From contig NZ_CADESW010000040.1 in the NCBI RefSeq assembly GCF_902830275.1, forward strand, positions 1 through 33,521: a stretch of 33,521 bases of DNA, written 5' to 3'. The stretch comes from Burkholderia stagnalis (lineage in GTDB: Bacteria > Pseudomonadota > Gammaproteobacteria > Burkholderiales > Burkholderiaceae). Positions 7,606 to 16,835 of this stretch are shown one piece after another. The notes beneath the pieces are model-generated. The model was not told where the DNA came from and made no database searches. It was given only the letters and a program-made list of their open reading frames with translations. Both the position numbers and the translations under genes were made by a program. Numbering within the stretch: the stretch's first letter is position 1; each line of letters begins with the position of its first letter.

Positions 7606-8364
7606 CTACGATTCCCCGTAGTACGACGCATCGAGATAGTCGCCGAGGTGCGCGCGCAGGCGCTCGCGGAACAGCACCATGTTGTCCCACGGCTGCATGT
7701 ATGCGGTCCATTCGTCGATCCGGTCTCCGGCGTCGAGATGCGCGATGCTGACGATCTCGAGCGGCAGCTGTTTCGACGTGAACGCCCGCAAAAAATGCGC
7801 GCCGTTGCGCAACGCGGGGCCGTAGTCGCATTCGCCGTACACCGCGCTCGCGTAGCCGAGCACATGGGACACCGCATCCACGCCGCGCACCGGCTTGACG
7901 AACGCCGGGCCGTGAAACGCCACGTCGTCGCTCAGCGGGAACGGCAGCCGCCGCTGCACGGGCGCGGCGGCGTCGCGCGGCACGGTGTCGTGTGCATCGA
8001 CGTCGCGCGGCAGGGCCGTCACGCGTTCGAACCGCGCCCGCCACGGAGCGACGAACGGCAGCGGCCGCACCGCGATGCGCAGCTCGGCGATCTCGCCCGC
8101 CGCGTTCGTCAGCGCCAGCGTCACGCCGTCGATCGCGCGCTCGGCGGGGCCGCACCGCCAGGCGGCGGCGATCCCGGCGTCGCCGTCGAACCGCAGGTGC
8201 ACGTCGAGCTCGGCGTCGAGCGTATCCGCCAGTTCGTGCAGGCAGCGCAGCGCGGCGTCCGCGCCGACGACCGGCTCGCGACGGAACGGGTGCGCGACCC
8301 GCACGTCGTGCGCGAGGCGGCGCGCGTCCGCGTCAAGCGCGGTCAGAAACAACGGTGGCGACAT
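7606..8364 (-). CDS. Tandem NTF2/SnoaL-like protein of unknown function
   Basis: This 252-aa protein has no motif that names a reaction. Two halves look like NTF2-like (SnoaL) folds. The first has LHELADTLDAELDVHLRFDG followed by a strand pair ending IAELRIAVRPLPFV. The second has AFHGPAFVKPVRGVDAVSHV, ending with EIVSIAHLDAGDRIDEWTAY and MQPWDN. The 'aGrI-x-E-x-x-x-x-x-RP' and 'GDRIDEW' strands are characteristic of that fold, which often houses cyclases, isomerases and dehydratases. In a polyketide setting it could guide cyclisation, dehydration or tailoring of the released product. The ATG lies inside the last codons of the PKS gene (32-bp overlap), and AGGAGG six bases upstream is also inside PKS coding sequence, so its translation is probably coupled to the synthase. 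Confidence 0.7.
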   Translation of the reverse strand: MSPPLFLTALDADARRLAHDVRVAHPFRREPVVGADAALRCLHELADTLDAELDVHLRFDGDAGIAAAWRCGPAERAIDGVTLALTNAAGEIAELRIAVRPLPFVAPWRARFERVTALPRDVDAHDTVPRDAAAPVQRRLPFPLSDDVAFHGPAFVKPVRGVDAVSHVLGYASAVYGECDYGPALRNGAHFLRAFTSKQLPLEIVSIAHLDAGDRIDEWTAYMQPWDNMVLFRERLRAHLGDYLDASYYGES

Positions 8365-11300
8365 CGTTTTCCTCCTGATTCGGCGACACTTCGATTCCCG
8401 GCGCGGGCGCGGCCGTCGCGCCCCCGTCGAGCGTGGCGAGGAATTCGGCGACCTGCGGGCCGAACAGCGCGACGTTCTCGCGATCGAACATCGCGATGTG
8501 TTCGGCGAAGCACGAGAACGGCGTCAACTGCGGCGCGGCGGCGAGCTCGATGCGGACGTCCAGCTCGCGCACCGGGGCCGCGAAGTGCCGCTCCCAGCCG
8601 CGCGAGAACGCGTTGCCCGCGATGTTGATCGAGAACGCCTGCGCCGACAGCGTCACGTCCCCCTGTATCTCGCCCATCGTCATCCGGTAGAAGCGCCGGA
8701 TCGTGAACAGCGTCTCCAGCGCCTCGACCACTTCGCCGCTCGGGTCCGGCAACATCAGTCCGCGCCCGTTCTCCGCGAGCTGATCGAGGAACCACTTCGC
8801 GGCCTCCGCCACGCCGGCGCGCTCGATGCTCACCGGCGCGGCCACATGCGGCAGCACCAGCCGCGCGAGATGCAGCACGTCGCCCGTGCTTGCCAGCCGG
8901 ATGTCCGTGCCGAACACGGTGACGAGACGCTCGATCGCGTGCATGCCGGCAAGCGTCGCGTCGGCCGGATCGCGGTCCATCGCGCCGCGTGCTTCGACGA
9001 ACTTCGCGAGCCGCACGCCGGTTTGCCGGTAGACGTCGAACATCAGCACGCCGAGCACCCGTTCGCCCTGGCGCTCCAGCAGCGCCGCGACCTCGAACGC
9101 GAGCCGACCGCCGGCCGACCAGCCGCCGAGCAGGTACGGCCCGTGCGGCTGCTGGCTGCGCAGCGTCTCGACCAGCAGCGCGACATACTCCTGCAGCGTT
9201 TCGCCGCCGAGCACCTTGTTCAGCATCACGAGCGGCCGGTCGCCGAGGTATTGCCGCAGCGGCAGGTACGACCACGCGTAGCCGCCCATCCCGTGGACCA
9301 GCACGAGCGGCGTCTTCGATGCGTTGCCGGGCAGCGAGACCACGTTCGACGCGCGGCCGGCGCTGCCGTCGGCGGCTGGCGGCGTGCTGGCGCTGGGGGT
9401 GCCGGTGCCGTCCGTGCGCGCCGGGTCCGCCTGTGCATTACCCGCCTGCCCCGACAGCAGCGGCGCGACGTCGCGCAGCAACTGCTCCGCCATCGCCGCG
9501 ACGCTCGGGTGATTGAGCGTGAACGTGTTCGGCAGCCGCTTGCCGCCGGTCGCCGCGCCGAGCTTGAGCCGCAGTTCGACCGTCATCAGCGAATCGAGGC
9601 CGAGATCGACGATCGCGCGATCGTCCGGCACGTCCTCGGCCGACGCGCCCGACACGGCCGCGACCGCGTCGCGGACGAAATCCCGCAGCGCCGCCAGCCG
9701 TTCGCCGGCGTCCGTCCTCGCCAGCCGCTGCACGAGATCCGTCGCGGCCGGCGCGCTTTTCGCGGCGGGCGCGTCGTGCGTCGTCGTCGGCACCACGACC
9801 TGCGGCGCGTCCGTCTGCGCGTCGATGAGCCCGTCGAGCACCTGCAGGCCGATCTGCGGATCGATCGTCAGGCGCTCCTTCGCGAGCTTCGCGCGCACCG
9901 CGAGGCCGATCTGCGCCCACGGGCCCCAGTCGATCGCGAGCGCGGGCAAGCCGAGCGCGCGCCGGTGGTGCGCGAAGCCGTCGAGGAACGCGTTCGCAGC
10001 CGCGTAGTTCGCCTGCCCGCCGAGGCCGACGAGCGCCGAGTTGGACGAGAACAGCACGAAGAAATCCAGCGCGTCGGCCTGCGTTTCGCGATGCAGATGC
10101 CACGCGCCCGCAACCTTCGGCCCGAACACTTCCTCGAAGCCGTGCCACGTCTGCTGCGCCAGCGCGCGGTCGGCGACGAGGCCCGCGCAATGCAGCACGC
10201 CTGCCAGCGGCGGCATCGTGCGGCGCGTTTCGGCGAATACGCGCGCGACGTCGTCAGCGTTCGAGATGTCCGCCTGCTGCACGAGCACCCGCGCGCCCTG
10301 CGCGTCCATCCATTGCAGCACCGGTTCGGCTTCCGCGGTCACGCCGCGCCGGCCGACCAGCACGAGCGCGCGCGCGCCGCGTTCCACGAGCCGCCGCGCG
10401 GCCGCGAGGCCGAGCCCGCCGAGGCCGCCGGTCACCACATAGGTCGCGTCGGCCCGCACGCGGTTCTCGGGCGCGGCCGGGCCGGCCTGGAAGCGCACGA
10501 GCCGCGGCGTATGGCGCGCGCCGTCGCGCACGGCGATTTCGGGCATCGCGCCATCGGCGTCTGCCGCCGGTGCGTCGCGAAGCTCGTCCGCGAGCCAGTC
10601 GACCTGCGCGTCGGCCGGCTTGCGCGGGTCGAGGTCGATCAGGCGGGTTTCGCATTCGGGATGCTCGCGCCGCACGACGCGCGCGAAGCCCCACAGCGGC
10701 GCCTGGTCGAGCGCCACGTCAGACGCCTGGGCCGGCTGCGCGCCGCGCGTGACGAACGACAGGCGCACCGTCGCGCCGCTCGCGTCCGCGTGCCGCAGCG
10801 CGCCTTGAACCGCATCCAGCGCGGTGCGGCTGTTCGACGCGAGTGCGCGGCGCCAGTCGGCGTCGTGCGCATCCGTCTCGTCATCGGCCGGCCACGCGAA
10901 AACGACATCGGTCACGGGCGCGCGCTCGGCCGCCTGTCGCGCGATCCGCTCGAATTCGTCCGCGCCGCCTTCGTTCACGACGATGCGGGGAACGTCGCCG
11001 GCCGTGTCGTGCCCGGCGTCGGTGACGAGCGTGCAAAGGTCGCCCGCGCTCGCAAGGCGTGACGCCAGCCCGCTCGCGAGCCGGCCGCGCGCGACGACCA
11101 GCCAGTGGCGGCCGCCGGGCGCTGCGGCGCGCGCGGCGAGCCGCACCGCGGCGGCCGGGCGCCATTCCTGCCGCCAGACCCAGCGCGCCCAATCGGCCGA
11201 TGCGCCGATCAGCGTTTCCGGACGCACCGTGCGCTTGACGTAGCCGTCGATCTCGATCAGCACGCGCCCGTCGGCGTCGAAGAAGCGGATGTCCGACGTG

Positions 11301-14300
11301 ATGTGCGGCCCCTGCTGCTCGCGAATCCGCGCATGACACAGCACGCGCTTGCCCGGCGACGCGAAGAACGTGATGCGCTCGAAACCGACCGGCACCGACA
11401 GCGTGGACATTTCGCGCTGCGCGACGCCACTCAACTGGAAGCCGCAGTCGAGCATCGCCGGATGAATCAGGTACGCGCCCTGCTCGCGGCTTCTCGCGTC
11501 GTCGAGTTCGATCTCGGCGAACGCTTCGTCGTCGCCGCGCCGGATCTCGCGCATGCCCTGGAACGCCGCGCCGATCTGCAGGCCGAGCGCGTGCACCTTC
11601 GCGTACTGGTCGGCGGGTTCGACGCGCGTGTCGCAGCGTTTGCGCAGCGACGTCACGTCGATACTGCCCGGCGACGCGTCGACACGTCGCACGTCGAGCC
11701 GCACGTGCTCGATCGGCGCGGCGTCGCCGTCGGCCCCGCGCGGCGTGCCGCTGAAGATGCGCACCTGCAGCGCGTCGTCGCCGTCCGGCAGCGCGTGAAC
11801 GTGCAGCCGGCGGGCGTCGCCGTCGCCGATCACGAGCGCCGCCGCGAGGCCCACGTCGGTCAGCCGGAACGCGCCGTCGCCCCATTGCTCGCGTGCGGCC
11901 GCCAGCGCCGTTTCGACGAAGCCCGCGCCCGGGAACACGACCCGGCCGAACACGAGATGCTCGCCGATGAACGCCGGCAGCCGCGACAGCGTCTGTTCGA
12001 ATGCGCCGACGATGCCGAGCGGCCGGCCGAGCAGCGGATGCCGGCCCGGCGCCGCCGGCGTAGCGTCCGCGCGCGGTTCGTCGTCGACCCAGTAGCGCTT
12101 GCGCTGGAACGGATAGGCGGGCAGCGGCACGCGCCGCCGCGGTTCGCCGCGATGGAACGCGTGCCAGTCGACGCGCGCGCCATGCGCGTGCGCCGCGCCG
12201 ACGCTGTCGGTCAACTGCTCCATGCTGCCGCGCCCCTTGTGAACGGACGGCAGCCACACGCCCGGCGCGTCGCCGACGATGTCGCGCGCGATCCCGAGCA
12301 GCGTCGGGCGCGGCCCGACCTCGATCACGATCTCGCTGCGCGTGTCGAGCAGCGTCTCGATCCCCTGCGCGAAACGCACGGTATCGCGGATATGGCGCCG
12401 CCAGTAGCGCGGCGAGCACAGGTCGTCCGCGGAGGCGACCGCGCCCGTCACGTTCGAGATGACCGCGATCCGCGGCGGCTGGAACCGCACGCGCGACGCG
12501 ACTGCCTCGAACGGGTCGAGGATCGGGTCCATCAGCGCCGAATGCGCGGCGCCGGACACCTGCAGGCGCGTGCATTTCACGCCCACGGCGTCGAGCGCGG
12601 CCTGCGCGCCGCCGATCCCTTCGCGGGTACCCGAGATCACGATGCTTTCGGGGCCGTTGATCGCGGCGATCGCCAGGTCGTCCGGCCAGTCGCGCACCAC
12701 GGCCTCGGCGCGCGCGAGATCCGCAACGATCGCGAGCATTTCGCCCTTGCGCGGCACCGACTGCATCAGCAGGCCGCGCGTGGCGACGAGCCGCAGCCCG
12801 TCCTCGAGATCGAACACGCCGGCCACGCACGCGGCCACCAGTTCGCCGAGGCTGTGGCCGATCACGACGTCGGGCTCGATGCCCCACGAGCGCCACAGTT
12901 CGGTCATCGCATACTCGAACGCGAACAGCGACGGCTGCAGATAGGCAAGCTCGTCGATCAGCGCGGCGTCGACGCCTTCGCCGAACATCACGGCCTTCAG
13001 CGGCACGTCGAGGACGTCCGCGAGGATGCGTTCGCACCGGTCGATCGCGTCGCGGAAAACCGGCTCGGCGTCGTACAGGTCGCGCCCCATCCCCGCGTAT
13101 TGCGCGCCGCTGCCCGTATACAAAAACGCGATCTTCGGCGTGGCGCCCGCGCGCAGCCGCGCGACGTGCAGCCCGGCGGGTTCGCCGCCGTCGACGAACG
13201 CGCGCAGCGTCGCGGCAAGCTCGGCCGGCGTCGCGCCGACGGCCGACAGCCGGTGCGGCAGGTGCGGGCGCGCCGTCGCGGCGGTGAAGCACGCGTCCGC
13301 GAGCTGTGCGGGGTCGAGTGGCGCGAGATGCGCGGCATGGCGCTGCGCGAGATCGCGCAGCGCACCGTCGCTCGCGCCGGACAGCACGAGCAGGTGCCGC
13401 GCGCGGGCGCTTGCTTGCGCCGCGCCGGGCGCTTCGCCCGCCCGCTCGTCCGGCGCCGCGGCGTGCGCCTCTTCGAGCACGACGTGCGCGTTGGTCCCGC
13501 TGTAGCCGAACGAGCTGACGCCCGCGACCCGCGCGGCCGCCGCTTGCCACGGCTCGGCCTGCCGCTGCACGACGATCGGCAGTTCGGCGAAGCGGATGTT
13601 CGGGTTCGGTTCCTGCAGGTGCAGCGTCGGCACGAGCGTGCGCCGATGCAGGCACAGCGCTGCCTTGATCAGCCCGGCGATGCCGGCCGCCGCCTCGAGA
13701 TGCCCGATGTTCGACTTGACCGAGCCGATCGCGAGCGGCGCGTCGCGCGGGCCGTCCGACGCGAACACCGCGCCGAGCGCCTCGACCTCGATCGGATCGC
13801 CGAGCGCGGTGCCGGTGCCGTGCGCTTCCACATAGCCGACGTCGCGCGGCCGCAGCCCCGCGCTGCGCAGCGCGGCGCGCACCACGTCGCGCTGCGCGAG
13901 CCCGTTCGGCGCCGTCAGCCCGTTGGTCCGGCCGTCCTGGTTCACCGCGCTGCCGCGGATCACCGCGTAGATGCGATCGCCGTCGCGCACCGCGCGCTCG
14001 AGCGGCTTGAGCAGCACCACGCCGACGCCTTCCGCCCGCACGTAGCCGTTCGCGCGCGCGTCGAACGGCTTGCATTTGCCGTCCGGCGAGAAGAACGTGC
14101 CGTGGCTCAGCGAGATCGTCCGTTCGGGCGTGAGGATCAGGTTCACGCCGGCCGCGAGCGCGACGTCGCATTCGCCGTCGGCGAGCGCGCGGCACGCGTG
14201 ATGCACGGCGACGAGCGACGACGAGCACGCCGTATCGACCGACACGCTCGGGCCGTGCAGGTCGAACGTGTACGACAGCCGCCCCGACGCGACGGCCGGG

Positions 14301-16807
14301 CTCGCGCCCGTCGACACGAACGGGCTCGAATCGTGGGTACGCGCGAGCGTGATCCGCCCGTAGTCGGACTGCGAGATCCCGACGAACACGCCGGCCGCGC
14401 TGCCGGCCAGCGCATCGGGCGCGATGCCGGCGTCCTCGATCGCCGCCCACGCGGCCTCCAGCAGCAGCCGGTGCTGCGGATCGGTGTCGCTCGCGGCCCG
14501 CTCCGACAGGCCGAACAGCTCGCGGTCGAACTGGTCGACACCGTCCACGAAGCCGCCCCAGCGGCTGTTGGTCTTGCCGGGCGCGCCGGGCTCCGGGTCG
14601 TAGACGGCATCGGCGTCCCAGCGCGCGGCCGGCACTTCGGTGACGGCGTCGATGCCGTCGGCGAGCAGCCGCCAGTACGCGTCGAGCCCTTCGCCGCCGG
14701 GGAAGCGGATGCTCATCCCGACGATCGCGACCGGCCCCGCGGCGCCGGCCCTGGCGCCTTCGGCCAGCGGCGCCGCGTCGTGCGCGTCGCCGCCCGTCAG
14801 ATGGCGCACGAGCGCATCGACGCTCGGATGGTCGTACAGCACGGTCGGCGACAGCGTCCGGCCGAGGTGCTCGCCGAGCTCGGCCGCGATACGCACGACG
14901 CCGAGCGAATCCAGCCCGTATTCGGCGAACGGCCGATCGCCGATCTCGTCTTCGGGCAGGTTCGTGCATTCGGCGAGCGCGCGCCGCAGATACGCGCGCA
15001 GATCGGCGCCCGCGCGCGCGGCCGATGCCGTGTTGCTTGCGGCGGCGCGGCGGCCGGCCCGCGCGACCACGTCGAGTTCGCCGCCCGCATAGCGCGCCGC
15101 GCACAGCGTGCGCTGCAGCTTGCCGGTGCCGGTGCGCGGCAGCGATCCGGGCGCGACGAACACGACGTCGTGAATCCGCAGCCCGTGCCGGCGGCTGACC
15201 AGGTCGCGCATCGCCGCCGCCGCGTCGTCCGGGTCGCGAAACGTCGACGGCTCGACTTCCGCTGCAACGACCAGCATCTCCTCGCCGGCGACCGAATGCG
15301 CGAATGCCGCCGCGCGCCCGACGCCCGCGTGCGCGCCGCCCTGCTCGGCATCCTGTTCGATGTCCTGCGGGAAATGGTTCGCGCCGCGGATGATGATCAG
15401 TTCCTTCAGCCGGCCGACGAGAAACAGTTCGCCGCGATGCGCGACGCCGAGATCGCCGGTTCTCAGGTACACGGCCGGATCGCCGTCGAGCGTCGCGTGG
15501 AACGTCGCCGCGCTCTCGTCGGGCCGGTTCAGGTAGCCGCGCGCCACGTCGGCGCCCGCCAGCCACACTTCGCCGACCTGCCCGTCGCGACACGGGCCCA
15601 GCGTCGCCGGATCGACGATCCGGATCGTCCGGCCCGCGTGTTCCAGCGGCCCGTAGCCGAGCAGTTCGACGCCCGCGCGCGCATCGTCGCGCCCGTCGGC
15701 CAGCTCGACCGCGCGGCCCTGCCCCAGCTCGCGCGCGTCGAACCGGCATACGAGCGGAAACCGCCCGGCCGGCGCTTCCGTGACCCGCATCGTCACTTCC
15801 GAGATGCCGTAGCACGGCTGCAGCGCATCGGCGCTGAAGCCGGCCGGCGCGGCTGCTTCAGCGAAACGCCGCAGCGTGTCGGCGCGCACCGTTTCGCCCG
15901 AGCTGTACGCATTGCGCCAGCAGTCGAGGCGCAGCGCGCGCCACTGCTCCGGCTTCACGCGCTGCACGCACAGGTCGTAGGCGAAGTTCGGGCCGCCCGA
16001 ATGCGTCGCGCGGAAATGCGAGATCGCGCGCAGCCAGCGCACCGGCTGCTCGACGTACAGATGGGTCGCGAGATGCACGGCCGGAAAGCCGATGCATACG
16101 GGCAGGCACGCGCCATACATGAGCCCGGCCGCATGCGACGTCGGCGACCACGTGACGAGCACGCTGTCGCTCGTCAGCTGCGAGCCTTCGGATGCGCGCA
16201 GGCTGTTCGCGATGAAGTTCGCGTGCGTCAGCTCGACGCCTTTCGCGGTGCCGGTCGAACCGGACGTGTACTGCAGGCACGCGACTGTGTCGCCGGTCAG
16301 CGCGGGCGCCTGCCAGCGATCGGCAACACTGCGCTCGACGCGATCCACGGCGATGCGCGGCAGGTCGCGCAGCACCGGCACGGGCGCGAACAGCGCCGCA
16401 AGCTGCGCATCGGCGGCGTCCGTCGTCAGCAGGCAATGCGGCTGCGCGTCCGCCGCGACGCCCTCGATGCGGCGCAGCGCGGCGTCGCTGCGCGCGCGCT
16501 CGGGGAGCGCGAGCGGCACGGCGATCGCGCCCGCATAGACGCAGCCCCAGAACGCCGCGATGAAGTCGAGGCCGGACGGAAACACGAGCAGCACCGGCCG
16601 GCCCGCCGCGCCCTGCTCGACGAGCCGCGCGGCGATCGCGCGCGCGCGGGTGTCGAGCTCGCCGTAGGAAAGCGGCTCGGCGGCATTCAGGTCGTCGCCG
16701 TCGACGAACGCGAACGCGCGGCGCTCGCGCTGGTGTTCGGCGCGCCAGCGCAGCGCGGCGACGAGATCGGAAAACTCGCTGGTCTTGAGGGATGCGGCGA
16801 TCTGCAT
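8333..16807 (-). CDS. Monomodular type I PKS with FAAL loading: FAAL-ACP-KS-AT-DH-KR-ACP-TE
   Basis: One 2824-aa enzyme. An N-terminal fatty acyl-AMP ligase (about 1-585; YTSGSTGTAKGVELTHANF, and GRLKELIIIRGANHFPQDIE typical of FAALs) is followed by ACP1 (GLDSLG, Ser634). The KS (about 695-1115) has DTACSSSL (Cys861), EAHGTGT and KSNIGH. The AT has GHSLGE (Ser1319) and a catalytic His1422 in an unusual GAAH context instead of HAFH or YASH. The DH has HLVFGRVVFPG (His1617) and HPAMLDCGFQ (Asp1787). A structural half and the catalytic KR follow (GGLGGLG near 2131, Tyr2268 in GQANYAAANAF). ACP2 (Ser2406) and a TE with LVLVHGMGG and GWSAGG (Ser2564) complete it. There is no ER and no methyltransferase. 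All catalytic residues are present, so one extension with ketoreduction and dehydration is predicted, then TE release. The acid loaded and the product are unknown. The start codon has GGGAG upstream. Confidence 0.93.
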   Translation of the reverse strand: MQIAASLKTSEFSDLVAALRWRAEHQRERRAFAFVDGDDLNAAEPLSYGELDTRARAIAARLVEQGAAGRPVLLVFPSGLDFIAAFWGCVYAGAIAVPLALPERARSDAALRRIEGVAADAQPHCLLTTDAADAQLAALFAPVPVLRDLPRIAVDRVERSVADRWQAPALTGDTVACLQYTSGSTGTAKGVELTHANFIANSLRASEGSQLTSDSVLVTWSPTSHAAGLMYGACLPVCIGFPAVHLATHLYVEQPVRWLRAISHFRATHSGGPNFAYDLCVQRVKPEQWRALRLDCWRNAYSSGETVRADTLRRFAEAAAPAGFSADALQPCYGISEVTMRVTEAPAGRFPLVCRFDARELGQGRAVELADGRDDARAGVELLGYGPLEHAGRTIRIVDPATLGPCRDGQVGEVWLAGADVARGYLNRPDESAATFHATLDGDPAVYLRTGDLGVAHRGELFLVGRLKELIIIRGANHFPQDIEQDAEQGGAHAGVGRAAAFAHSVAGEEMLVVAAEVEPSTFRDPDDAAAAMRDLVSRRHGLRIHDVVFVAPGSLPRTGTGKLQRTLCAARYAGGELDVVARAGRRAAASNTASAARAGADLRAYLRRALAECTNLPEDEIGDRPFAEYGLDSLGVVRIAAELGEHLGRTLSPTVLYDHPSVDALVRHLTGGDAHDAAPLAEGARAGAAGPVAIVGMSIRFPGGEGLDAYWRLLADGIDAVTEVPAARWDADAVYDPEPGAPGKTNSRWGGFVDGVDQFDRELFGLSERAASDTDPQHRLLLEAAWAAIEDAGIAPDALAGSAAGVFVGISQSDYGRITLARTHDSSPFVSTGASPAVASGRLSYTFDLHGPSVSVDTACSSSLVAVHHACRALADGECDVALAAGVNLILTPERTISLSHGTFFSPDGKCKPFDARANGYVRAEGVGVVLLKPLERAVRDGDRIYAVIRGSAVNQDGRTNGLTAPNGLAQRDVVRAALRSAGLRPRDVGYVEAHGTGTALGDPIEVEALGAVFASDGPRDAPLAIGSVKSNIGHLEAAAGIAGLIKAALCLHRRTLVPTLHLQEPNPNIRFAELPIVVQRQAEPWQAAAARVAGVSSFGYSGTNAHVVLEEAHAAAPDERAGEAPGAAQASARARHLLVLSGASDGALRDLAQRHAAHLAPLDPAQLADACFTAATARPHLPHRLSAVGATPAELAATLRAFVDGGEPAGLHVARLRAGATPKIAFLYTGSGAQYAGMGRDLYDAEPVFRDAIDRCERILADVLDVPLKAVMFGEGVDAALIDELAYLQPSLFAFEYAMTELWRSWGIEPDVVIGHSLGELVAACVAGVFDLEDGLRLVATRGLLMQSVPRKGEMLAIVADLARAEAVVRDWPDDLAIAAINGPESIVISGTREGIGGAQAALDAVGVKCTRLQVSGAAHSALMDPILDPFEAVASRVRFQPPRIAVISNVTGAVASADDLCSPRYWRRHIRDTVRFAQGIETLLDTRSEIVIEVGPRPTLLGIARDIVGDAPGVWLPSVHKGRGSMEQLTDSVGAAHAHGARVDWHAFHRGEPRRRVPLPAYPFQRKRYWVDDEPRADATPAAPGRHPLLGRPLGIVGAFEQTLSRLPAFIGEHLVFGRVVFPGAGFVETALAAAREQWGDGAFRLTDVGLAAALVIGDGDARRLHVHALPDGDDALQVRIFSGTPRGADGDAAPIEHVRLDVRRVDASPGSIDVTSLRKRCDTRVEPADQYAKVHALGLQIGAAFQGMREIRRGDDEAFAEIELDDARSREQGAYLIHPAMLDCGFQLSGVAQREMSTLSVPVGFERITFFASPGKRVLCHARIREQQGPHITSDIRFFDADGRVLIEIDGYVKRTVRPETLIGASADWARWVWRQEWRPAAAVRLAARAAAPGGRHWLVVARGRLASGLASRLASAGDLCTLVTDAGHDTAGDVPRIVVNEGGADEFERIARQAAERAPVTDVVFAWPADDETDAHDADWRRALASNSRTALDAVQGALRHADASGATVRLSFVTRGAQPAQASDVALDQAPLWGFARVVRREHPECETRLIDLDPRKPADAQVDWLADELRDAPAADADGAMPEIAVRDGARHTPRLVRFQAGPAAPENRVRADATYVVTGGLGGLGLAAARRLVERGARALVLVGRRGVTAEAEPVLQWMDAQGARVLVQQADISNADDVARVFAETRRTMPPLAGVLHCAGLVADRALAQQTWHGFEEVFGPKVAGAWHLHRETQADALDFFVLFSSNSALVGLGGQANYAAANAFLDGFAHHRRALGLPALAIDWGPWAQIGLAVRAKLAKERLTIDPQIGLQVLDGLIDAQTDAPQVVVPTTTHDAPAAKSAPAATDLVQRLARTDAGERLAALRDFVRDAVAAVSGASAEDVPDDRAIVDLGLDSLMTVELRLKLGAATGGKRLPNTFTLNHPSVAAMAEQLLRDVAPLLSGQAGNAQADPARTDGTGTPSASTPPAADGSAGRASNVVSLPGNASKTPLVLVHGMGGYAWSYLPLRQYLGDRPLVMLNKVLGGETLQEYVALLVETLRSQQPHGPYLLGGWSAGGRLAFEVAALLERQGERVLGVLMFDVYRQTGVRLAKFVEARGAMDRDPADATLAGMHAIERLVTVFGTDIRLASTGDVLHLARLVLPHVAAPVSIERAGVAEAAKWFLDQLAENGRGLMLPDPSGEVVEALETLFTIRRFYRMTMGEIQGDVTLSAQAFSINIAGNAFSRGWERHFAAPVRELDVRIELAAAPQLTPFSCFAEHIAMFDRENVALFGPQVAEFLATLDGGATAAPAPGIEVSPNQEENDVATVVSDRA

Positions 16808-16835
16808 GAGAAGGACTCCCGTTGCGGTTCAGGCG

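Noticed and set aside
4203..7751. Plus-strand open frame of about 1180 codons antisense to aconitase and nitroreductase
   Set aside because: Same reason; it crosses two real genes and their intergenic gap.
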